From: Halogeometricum sp. S1BR25-6
GTDB taxonomy: Archaea > Halobacteriota > Halobacteria > Halobacteriales > Haloferacaceae
NCBI RefSeq assembly: GCF_031624495.1
Contig: NZ_JAMQOP010000005.1
Span: forward strand, 248,001 to 312,000
DNA: 64,000 bases
Direction of reading: 5' to 3'
Position numbers and translations under genes: made by a program. The notes under the pieces are model-generated. The model worked only from the letters and a program-made list of their open reading frames with translations. It had not been told where the DNA came from and searched no databases. This document shows, one piece after another, positions 57,613 to 64,000 of the stretch. Within the stretch, counting starts at the first letter, position 1. Each line of letters starts with the position of its first letter.

Positions 57613-59898
57613 TCACGTCGGATCCTCCCAGTAGTTGCCGAACGCTTCGGGGGAGACCAGCGTCCCAGTCTTCTGTAACTCGCGTTTCACCGCTTTGACG
57701 ACGTGCGCCATCCGCACGCTTTCGCCCGCGTCGGCGGCCATGAACGCGGCGGTCAGCGCGGCGTTCTTCACGTTGCCGCCGGTCAGTTCCAGCGTCGAGA
57801 GGAACTCGAAGTCGAGTTCCTCGACCGGCGTCTCCGGGGGAAACACACTGCGCCATATCCCCTCGCGCGCCGCCCGAGTCGGGCGGGGGAACTCCACGCA
57901 CAGGTGGATACGGCGGGTGAACGCCTCGTCGATGTTACGCTTGAAGTTCGTCGTGAGGACGACGACGCCGTCGTACGCCTCGACGCGCTGGAGAAGATAG
58001 TTCACCTCGACGTTCGCGTAGCGGTCGTGCGCGTCCCGAACCTCCGAGCGCTTGCCGAACAGCGCGTCGGCCTCGTCGAACAGCAACACAGCGTCGCCCT
58101 TCCCCGCTTCGTCGAAGACGCGACCGAGGTTCTTCTCCGTCTCGCCGACGTACTTGCTCACGACCGAGGAGAGATCAACGCGGTAGAGGTCGAGTCCCGC
58201 CTCTCGGGCGACGATGCTCGCCGCCATCGTCTTGCCGGTTCCTGAGGGGCCGCTGAAGAGCGCGATGAGCCCGGTACCGGCGGCGTAGCGCTCGGCGAAC
58301 CCCCAGTCGTCGTAGACGGTTCCACGATGGGCGACGTGGGCGGCCACTTCGCGGAGTTGCACCATCTGTTCGGGCGGGAGGACGATGTCTTCCCACGCGT
58401 ACGGCTGCGGGACTGCCTGCGCGAGGTCGGTCAGCGACCCGCCCGCCTGGTGTCGACAGGCGTCGTACAGTGCCGCGACGCTCGGCTCCTCTCCGTCCGT
58501 CGTCTGACGAGCGGTCTCGACGGCGTCGCGAATCGCACCGGATGTGAGCCGGAATTTCGACGCCAGCGCGTCCGCCTCGTCGTCGCCGACGCCGGTCGAC
58601 GCGAGCGCCGCCCGCCAGAGTCGTCGCCGAGCCTCAGTGCCGGGGACCGACAGCGCCAGCGCCGTGAAGACGTGCGTCGACGGTGGCGTCTGTGGCTGCC
58701 ATTCGGTTCCACCCGAGAGCACGACCGGGCCGGGGAACTCGTCCACCGCCCCGGCGAGGCGTTCCCGCTCGTCGTGCGACAGTGAGTCGAAGTTTCGCAC
58801 CGAGAGAGCGGCCCCCCGAAGCAGCCCTTCACGCCCGACGCGGGCGAGCGTCGTCGAGAGTCCGAGCGGCGCGTCGGTTAGCTGCGAGGCATCGATGGCG
58901 AGCAACGCCGCGTCGCGGGCACGACTGCGACTCACCGCGGCCGCCACCGCATGCCGACCGGACCCGCGCGGGCCCCAAGCGTACGCCATCGGCGGACGGG
59001 ATTCCCCCCTCGTCCGCGAATCGGGGTCGGGCAGCGGGTTCGAGTTCCGCACGCGGTGGTCGGACTCCGCGTCGAGAAGTCGGTCCAGTGCGGTCCGCGC
59101 GCATGTCGAAAGTCCGAGCGTCCGCGTGAGGTCTGAGCCGTCAGCGGAGACGTCATCGGCGACGACGAGTTCGGCGACGCCGTCGAGTTCCGGGTCGACG
59201 TCGTCAGCACCGAGGAGGTACTCTGCGATTCGCTCGTCGACGGTCACCGGGCGGGAGCGGAGCGGTCGCTCGTCGCTCTCGCGGAGTCGAAGCAGGTTGT
59301 GGCGCCGGAGCGGACCGCCACGGGCGAACAGCCGCCGGAGGACTGCCGACTCGTCGCCGTCTCGGGCGAGGACAGTGCAGACGAGGCCGATAGTCGGCCG
59401 CTTCGCCGTCACGTCGTCGTGCAGGTACGAGTACAGCGTCTCGTAGCGTGCGTCGTGCGTCGGGGCGAATGCGAGTAACAGCGCGTCCACGTCCGCTGCG
59501 GAGAGGTCGAACTGGTCCGCCAAGTGGGCAAGGCGAAGGTCTGTCCCGGCCGCGAGCGTACGGCGCACCCTCGCTGCGACGATATCTGCCCGCTCGTCGA
59601 CGGTCACTAGGAGGTCCGGATTCGGCGGTGGACGTTCGCCCGTCCCCGCTCCGTTCGCTTCGTCGGACCGGACGCGACCCGCGACATCGGCAGGAAATAG
59701 CACGTCGACTGTCTCATCGGAGACGTACAGCCCGCGTAACTCGTCCACGACGCCGTCTCCAGCCGCCCACCACGTTTCTAGGTGGTATCGGAGGAGGATA
59801 TCGAGTCGTTCCAGCGCGTCGCGGATGTGGTCGGTGCTGTCGACGTACGGTTCCACCGCGAGAGAGGAATCCGTCCATCTGTCGGTCACGCTCGCCAC
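57613..59898 (-). CDS. AAA+ ATPase of the eCIS (Afp15-like)
   Basis: A 761-aa protein. The N-terminal half includes a winged-helix-like region (LAHLADQFDLSAADVDALLL) and a degenerate ATPase domain. The C-terminal half is a classic AAA+ module: Walker A GPSGTGKT (550-557), Walker B VLLFDEAD (604-611), sensor 1 in VVVLTTNFKRNIDEAF, arginine finger F-T-R-R-I-H and a lid. Orthologues assist assembly or disassembly of the particle. It ends 4 nt before the start of the tape-measure-like gene. Confidence 0.92.
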   Translation of the reverse strand: MASVTDRWTDSSLAVEPYVDSTDHIRDALERLDILLRYHLETWWAAGDGVVDELRGLYVSDETVDVLFPADVAGRVRSDEANGAGTGERPPPNPDLLVTVDERADIVAARVRRTLAAGTDLRLAHLADQFDLSAADVDALLLAFAPTHDARYETLYSYLHDDVTAKRPTIGLVCTVLARDGDESAVLRRLFARGGPLRRHNLLRLRESDERPLRSRPVTVDERIAEYLLGADDVDPELDGVAELVVADDVSADGSDLTRTLGLSTCARTALDRLLDAESDHRVRNSNPLPDPDSRTRGESRPPMAYAWGPRGSGRHAVAAAVSRSRARDAALLAIDASQLTDAPLGLSTTLARVGREGLLRGAALSVRNFDSLSHDERERLAGAVDEFPGPVVLSGGTEWQPQTPPSTHVFTALALSVPGTEARRRLWRAALASTGVGDDEADALASKFRLTSGAIRDAVETARQTTDGEEPSVAALYDACRHQAGGSLTDLAQAVPQPYAWEDIVLPPEQMVQLREVAAHVAHRGTVYDDWGFAERYAAGTGLIALFSGPSGTGKTMAASIVAREAGLDLYRVDLSSVVSKYVGETEKNLGRVFDEAGKGDAVLLFDEADALFGKRSEVRDAHDRYANVEVNYLLQRVEAYDGVVVLTTNFKRNIDEAFTRRIHLCVEFPRPTRAAREGIWRSVFPPETPVEELDFEFLSTLELTGGNVKNAALTAAFMAADAGESVRMAHVVKAVKRELQKTGTLVSPEAFGNYWEDPT

Positions 59899-60050
59899 CC
59901 CAGAACGTCGGGAAGATCGACAGCGGACGGATGTCCGCTGGTAGCTGCATCTAAACCGCCCGAAACGCCACGGTTCCGCGTCCGCTCTCCGGCATCGACG
60001 CTATCGGCGAGGCGTCCGAGATGGGGGAGAGTGATGGCGGTCATCGACGG

Positions 60051-60509
60051 TCACGTCGGCGGGAGCCCCTCGACTTTGCTGACTCCCTCGTGGGCGAGTT
60101 CGAGCGTCTCAAGCGCGACGGCGGACTGCTCGGCGCTGAACTCTGGTCCGGTCCACTTGACGGGGTAGGCCGAGGCGAACGACCATCCCCACACGCGGTC
60201 GTCGGGGCCAGGGGCGTCCTGCAGGTAGACGTCGACTCGCTTGCGGGTGACACTGCCGTTGGCGACGGCCCAAATCCAGCTCCAGAAGCCGACGTAGTCC
60301 GTCAGCCCCCGCTTGAGGACGAGGTTCTGGTGGCCGATGCGCGTCGGAAGCTTGTGGCTGAACCCGTTCTGTCCGCCCTCCTCCACCTCCTGCGGTTGCA
60401 TCTCCATCGACAGCCCGCTCACGCCAGAGAACCCGCCGGCGACGACGGAGTCTATCTCGACGACGAACCGGTGACCGAGGTACGGGTCGGACCGCTCTTC
60501 GGTCGTCAC
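60051..60509 (-). CDS. Tail tube protein (second copy)
   Basis: A 152-aa tube protein of the T4 gp19-like family: DPYLGHRFVVEIDSVVAGGF, then SGVSGLSMEMQPQEVEEGG, L-V-L-K-R-G-L-T-D-Y, WSWIWAVANGSVTRKRVDVY and EFSAEQSAVALETLELAHEG. It stacks as hexameric rings or forms the tube initiator at the baseplate. It overlaps the DUF6760-like gene by 1 nt. A 152-bp spacer separates it from the ATPase gene. Confidence 0.93.
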   Translation of the reverse strand: MTTEERSDPYLGHRFVVEIDSVVAGGFSGVSGLSMEMQPQEVEEGGQNGFSHKLPTRIGHQNLVLKRGLTDYVGFWSWIWAVANGSVTRKRVDVYLQDAPGPDDRVWGWSFASAYPVKWTGPEFSAEQSAVALETLELAHEGVSKVEGLPPT

Positions 60510-60742
60510 TAGAGATCACCGAGATCCAGCAGGTTGGTCGTCCCGTTCGTCGCACCGTCGAAGGCGGCACCACCACCGCTCCCCGGCTCGACGTTCATCC
60601 GCTCGTTGATGCGGCTTATCTCCTCACACCAGCGACGGCGCTCCCAGTGCGGCAGGTTGAGTACGTCGTCGTGCGACCAGTTGAAATGGTACGCGACGAA
60701 CGAAACCTCCTCGTACAACTGGTCGAGCGGATAGCGCGTCAC
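60509..60742 (-). CDS. DUF6760-like small eCIS protein
   Basis: A 77-aa protein: MTRYPLDQLYEEVSFVAYHF, then NWSHDDVLNLPHWERRRWCE-E-I, followed by a Gly/Ala-rich tail. The first 50 residues match the small helical protein found between tube genes in many eCIS and related tail loci (DUF6760). It is likely an assembly chaperone. Its ATG overlaps the preceding gene by 4 nt. Confidence 0.8.
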   Translation of the reverse strand: MTRYPLDQLYEEVSFVAYHFNWSHDDVLNLPHWERRRWCEEISRINERMNVEPGSGGGAAFDGATNGTTNLLDLGDL

Positions 60743-61260
60743 GGTCGCGAGTTTCCCGAGGGCGAGGTGACGGCAGTGGTGTCGCCGGAGTCGTCACCCT
60801 CGTCGGAATCGCCGGCGGCACTGGACCTTCCCGCCGACTCAGCGGGGGCGAGTTCGTCGTCCGCCCCCACGTCGAACGACCCGTCTGCGGCCGCCGCGGT
60901 CGGGTGCAGTTCCACCTCGTGCTCTTCGCCGCATGCCGGGCAGACGGCGTCAACGACATCCGCCCCGCGGCTGTTCACCCTAACGTAGAGGTCCTGTAGG
61001 TAGCCCAAGTCGGTCACGAACAGGTTCTCTACGACGCTCGGCGAGACGTCGTCGAGGCTGCCGAGTTGCGTGACGACGCGTGAGATGAGGATGACAGTCA
61101 GGTACGACTCGTTCGAGCGGACGCGCGGGTCCTTCAGCGGGAGAATCTCGTCGGCGGCCGTGGCGAGGCGCATCACACCGTCGCGGTGGAGCGTCCCCTC
61201 GTCGTCGACGTAGCCACTCGGGAGCGTGAACTCGAACTCGGTCTGGAGCATCCCACTCAT
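60739..61260 (-). CDS. eCIS assembly-type protein with CPACG motif
   Basis: A 173-aa protein: MSGMLQTEFEFTLPSGYVDD, then GVMRLATAADEILPLKDPRV, SYLTVILISRVVTQLGSLDD and a Cys pair in AVCPACGEEHEVEL, followed by an acidic disordered tail. This is the tail-assembly-chaperone-like protein that accompanies tube genes in eCIS loci; the Cys pair may bind zinc with the nearby His. ATG 61260 overlaps the tube 1 stop by 4 nt; the longer frame from 61359 has an Arg/His-rich extension that is the shadow of the tube gene. Confidence 0.8.
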   Translation of the reverse strand: MSGMLQTEFEFTLPSGYVDDEGTLHRDGVMRLATAADEILPLKDPRVRSNESYLTVILISRVVTQLGSLDDVSPSVVENLFVTDLGYLQDLYVRVNSRGADVVDAVCPACGEEHEVELHPTAAAADGSFDVGADDELAPAESAGRSSAAGDSDEGDDSGDTTAVTSPSGNSRP

Positions 61261-61694
61261 GCGGTCCGCTCCATGCCCTCGTGGACGAGTTCGAGCGATT
61301 CGATGGCGACGTTGTTCTCGGTCGCGTTCATGTCGGGGGCGTCGTACTGGCGCGGCCACGCGTTCGTGAACTCATAGCGCGGGCCGGGGTTGCCCTCCTC
61401 GTCGAGGACGATGAGGGCGACGTTGCGCCGAGCGTCGTCGACCTGTCCGTTCGTGACGGCCTGCCGCCACTCGAACAGTTCGGTCGATTCAGTGATGCCG
61501 GTCTGCAGCGTGAGGTTGCCGTACGCGGTGCGACCCGCGAGCTTTCTGTTTGTGGCGGGTTCGTCGCCGTTGCGGTACTCAACTAACTCCGTCTGCACTT
61601 CGGGGACGGTCGCCTGGCTGAATCCGGCCTGCGTGATGCCGTCTATCTCGAGGAGGAAGCGGAAGTTTCGGAATGGTCCGTGTCTGTCTGGCAT
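61257..61694 (-). CDS. Tail tube protein (main copy)
   Basis: A 145-aa gp19-family tube protein: RHGPFRNFRFLLEIDGITQA, then GFSQATVPEVQTELVEYRNG, L-A-G-R-T-A-Y-G-N-L-T-L-Q-T-G, F-E-W-R-Q-A-V-T-N-G-Q and IESLELVHEGMERTA. It follows the sheath gene by about 100 bp, the usual sheath-tube order, and should build the inner tube through which cargo passes. Confidence 0.94.
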   Translation of the reverse strand: MPDRHGPFRNFRFLLEIDGITQAGFSQATVPEVQTELVEYRNGDEPATNRKLAGRTAYGNLTLQTGITESTELFEWRQAVTNGQVDDARRNVALIVLDEEGNPGPRYEFTNAWPRQYDAPDMNATENNVAIESLELVHEGMERTA

Positions 61695-61792
61695 GGGTGA
61701 TTATTTCGTGTTCGTGGTTGGTGTATTCGTCGTGCGGTCGGGGGTGGTTGCCGGGTGTGATGACCGGCAACCGGATCAGTTGGGGAACATCG

Positions 61793-64000
61793 TCAGTTCG
61801 CGGCATCCCCCGTCCACTGCGCGATTCTGATGATGACGAACTCGGCGGGTTTCACCGGCGCGACGCCGACGAGGATCTTTAATCGCCCGTTGTCGATATC
61901 GTCCTGTGTCATCGTCGTCCGGTCACACTTGACGAAGAACGCCTCCTCGGGCGTCGCCCCCTGCAACGCGCCATCACGCCACGTGGTGGTGAGGAAGCCG
62001 CTGATACTCTGCCTGACGCGCGCCCAGAGCGGTTCGTCGTTCGGTTCGAAAACGACGTGCTGGGTGCCCTCGTCGAGCGACTCCTCGATGTAGAGCATCA
62101 GCCGACGCACGTTGACGTAACGGTCGGCGGCGTCGCTCGACGTGGTCCGGGCGCCCCAGACGCGCACACCGCGCCCCGGGAAGCTCCGAATGCAGTTGAC
62201 GCCCTTCGGATTGAGGACGTCCTGGTCGCCCTTCGAGACGTTCTTCTGGAGGCCGATGGCGCCGCGAACCACCTCGTTTGCGGGCGCTTTGTGGACACCG
62301 CGTTCCGCGTCGGTTCGGGCGTAGACGCCCGTAATGTGCCCGCCCGGCGGGACAAGTTTCTCCGCATTCGTCGCAGGGTCGGCCACTCGAATCCACGGAT
62401 AGTAGAACGCCGCGTTACCGGAGTCGACGGGCGGTCGGAGCTTTGACGGGCGGTCGGCTCGTTCCGGCGCTTGGAGGACCGCGAAGCGGTCGCCCATCCG
62501 CTCGCAATGGTCGACGAGTTCGTTCGTGAGGTTCGCGACCGTCACCTCGTCTGGTGCGCAGACGATAGCGATGTCGTCCACCTCCTCGAACGCTGCGAGT
62601 CCGGTACGCTCGCCCGCTGTCGTTCGCCCCGCGTAGTCGGACAACTGCGCCGACCCACCGGATCCACCGTCGAGCCGAGAGACCGCGGGCGACCCGGGCG
62701 CCCCGGTCGCCGGGCGGCCCTCGCCCAGTCGCCGAACCGTGACGAGGTTCGAGGTGCCGTTGACGACCTTCTCGTAGTAGTTCCCGTCGGCCTCGTTCAC
62801 GGAGAGACCGTCGAACACCTCCTCGACCGATGGATCGGGGACGGCGTCGTGTTCGGGGTTGGCGCCGTGGTCGAACGCTGCCTCGGCGTCGGCGTCGCTC
62901 CAGTATCGGACGGTGAGGCGGAACGGCGCATCGTCGGAACCGGGTTGTGCACCCAACGCGTCGCTGACGACGAGGGCAACGTTGTTCCCCCAGGGTCCGG
63001 GGCCGACGGCGGTCGCTTCGAGGACCGGCGCGTCCGACTCGGTCGATGTCGGTCCGGACGACCTCTCCTCTTCGTCGGCGAGGTTCCCGACAACACGGAC
63101 CGCGACCAGTCCGTCCGCGGCGGACGTGACGACCGTCGCTCGCTTGGGTTCGTCGTCGTTCGGGGCGAACCGTACCGAGAGGTCGAGGGCGTCGCCCGGC
63201 GCGAGCGTCGTCGTTCCCTCCTCGCCGAGGTCAACCGCCGCGGCAAACTCGTCGGTTCCGGTGTCCCCGCCGGCGACGACTTCGACATCTTCCTCGGCAA
63301 CGGTGACCGCCTCCTCGCCCGTATTCGTAAGAGTGAGCGCCGCCGTCGCCGTCTCTCCGCCGGACACCGAACCGAAGTCGACGCGCCACGGGGACGCGTT
63401 GAGGACGCCGTCGCGGGCGCTCCCTTCGAGGCGGACTTCCAGGGGCGTCTCGCCGGCATCCACCTCCAGTGTCGCGTTCTTCTCGCCCGCGCTCTCCGGT
63501 TCGAACGTGACCGTGAGCTCGACGGAGTCACCCGGCGCGAGTGTCGTCTCTCCGTCGGATTCGGACGTGACGACGAATTCTTCGTCCTCGGTGTCGGCAC
63601 CGCCCGAGACGGTCAGGTCGTCGGCGCTGACGACGAGGTCGGTCCTGCCGATGTTCCGCACCGAGAGCGTCTTCGTCGCCGTCTCGCCGACCGCGACGAG
63701 TCCTAGTCCGAGTCGGGCGGATCCGCCGAGCATTCCCGGCATAGGATCCCCGGCCGCATTGAGGACCGTCTTCGCCTCTTTCGCATCTTTTGTCACTACC
63801 CGACCGACGTAACACCGCTTCCCGCCGTTCCTGAAGAAACCTTCCACGGCGTAGGCGAAGTACTTCGTCTGGAGAGCCCCGCTCTTTCGGTAAAGGTCGA
63901 ACCCGCCGTACGTCCGCTCAAAGTTTGCGAAGCTGTCGAGCAGCCGCGGCTCCGTCGGACCTCGCTCCGTCTCTCCCAAGAAACCGGCCGTACTCGTACT
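61793..64000 (-). CDS. Contractile sheath protein with inserted Ig-like domains (5' end outside window)
   Basis: At least 735 residues are visible. The frame continues past the right edge (S-T-S-T-A-G-F-L-G-E-T-E-R-G-P), so the real start lies outside. The sheath fold is clear: RLLDSFANFERTYGGFDLY, FAYAVEGFFRNGGKRCYVGR, then EATAVGPGPWGNNVALVVSD, VNCIRSFPGRGVRVWGARTT, VNVRRLMLYIEESLDEG and FVKCDRTTMTQDDIDNGRLK. Between YVGRVV and the AVGPG strand about 240 residues are inserted (roughly 63755 to 63030). They form two tandem Ig-like units of ASH/choice-of-anchor-D type (LSVRNIGRTDLVVSADDLTV with LAPGDSVELTVTFEPESAGE; LTLTNTGEEAVTVAEEDVEV with LAPGDALDLSVRFAP). These probably decorate the particle surface. 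Confidence 0.93.
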   Translation of the reverse strand, partial: STSTAGFLGETERGPTEPRLLDSFANFERTYGGFDLYRKSGALQTKYFAYAVEGFFRNGGKRCYVGRVVTKDAKEAKTVLNAAGDPMPGMLGGSARLGLGLVAVGETATKTLSVRNIGRTDLVVSADDLTVSGGADTEDEEFVVTSESDGETTLAPGDSVELTVTFEPESAGEKNATLEVDAGETPLEVRLEGSARDGVLNASPWRVDFGSVSGGETATAALTLTNTGEEAVTVAEEDVEVVAGGDTGTDEFAAAVDLGEEGTTTLAPGDALDLSVRFAPNDDEPKRATVVTSAADGLVAVRVVGNLADEEERSSGPTSTESDAPVLEATAVGPGPWGNNVALVVSDALGAQPGSDDAPFRLTVRYWSDADAEAAFDHGANPEHDAVPDPSVEEVFDGLSVNEADGNYYEKVVNGTSNLVTVRRLGEGRPATGAPGSPAVSRLDGGSGGSAQLSDYAGRTTAGERTGLAAFEEVDDIAIVCAPDEVTVANLTNELVDHCERMGDRFAVLQAPERADRPSKLRPPVDSGNAAFYYPWIRVADPATNAEKLVPPGGHITGVYARTDAERGVHKAPANEVVRGAIGLQKNVSKGDQDVLNPKGVNCIRSFPGRGVRVWGARTTSSDAADRYVNVRRLMLYIEESLDEGTQHVVFEPNDEPLWARVRQSISGFLTTTWRDGALQGATPEEAFFVKCDRTTMTQDDIDNGRLKILVGVAPVKPAEFVIIRIAQWTGDAAN

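Noticed and set aside
53220-64000. Contractile-tailed provirus instead of eCIS
   Set aside because: No capsid, portal, terminase or replication genes are present, and the eCIS-specific ATPase, PAAR and DUF4157 genes are.

Overview
The window comes from a halophilic archaeon of the class Halobacteria. Proteins are acidic, third codon positions are GC-rich, many genes carry haloarchaea-type families (HalOD1, TrmB-type regulators, DUF5789, DUF7344, DUF7511-like, FG-GAP proteins with Tat-like signals), and several starts look leaderless with an AT-rich box about 27-30 nt upstream. I see no rRNA, tRNA or CRISPR array. I cannot tell from sequence alone whether this is chromosome or a secondary replicon.

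Region 1 (1-10.4 kb) is an envelope, stress and signalling neighbourhood: a truncated CAP-domain gene, a HalOD1 protein, a TrmB-type regulator, small DUF proteins, a DisA_N-type diadenylate cyclase homologue, an SPFH/band-7 protein, a mechanosensitive-channel-like membrane protein, a four-CBS protein with a ribosome-hibernation-like tail, and an MFS transporter. Three minus-strand genes share an upstream box reading CACATAATNAAAAA.

Region 2 (10.5-34.9 kb) is an accessory island built like a gene-cassette array. A 93-bp repeat, present in 15 near-complete copies, one degenerate copy and about four half copies, separates mostly single-gene units: hydrolases, a DUF3267 protein, small glycine-zipper proteins, a beta-lactamase-like esterase, two antitoxin/PIN-toxin pairs whose toxins are both broken, FG-GAP proteins, a cupredoxin and a CBS protein. 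Copies A-F (10.5-18.4 kb) point one way; copies P and G-O (20.2-33.5 kb) point the other. Each copy holds two 27-bp arms, each two inverted 10-bp boxes around a 7-bp spacer, flanking a hairpin with compensatory changes. That resembles a site for a tyrosine recombinase. No intact integrase is visible, only a fragment at 13.8-14.1 kb. Remnants of an AMP-forming ligase and a helicase also lie in the island. One cassette carries an eCIS-core (DUF4157) protein that looks like cargo for the system in region 3.

Region 3 (35.5-64 kb, all on the minus strand) is a nearly complete extracellular contractile injection system (eCIS) locus. In transcription order: sheath (runs off the right edge), tube 1, an assembly-type protein with a CPACG knuckle, a DUF6760-like protein, tube 2, AAA+ ATPase, a 1462-residue eCIS-core protein that combines a long helical tape-measure-like region with a C-terminal nuclease-like domain and helix-hairpin-helix motifs, an Arg/Ser/Pro-rich linker protein, a LysM protein, hub, spike, PAAR tip, gp25, two baseplate J proteins, a tail-protein-I homologue fused to a propeller-like domain, a FFYGKL-motif protein, and two membrane proteins with lamin-tail-like C-termini. 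Many genes overlap by 1-4 nt, as expected of an operon. Unusual points are two Ig-like (ASH-type) domains inserted into the sheath, the fused tape-measure/nuclease protein, and an orphan cargo gene in the neighbouring cassette array.
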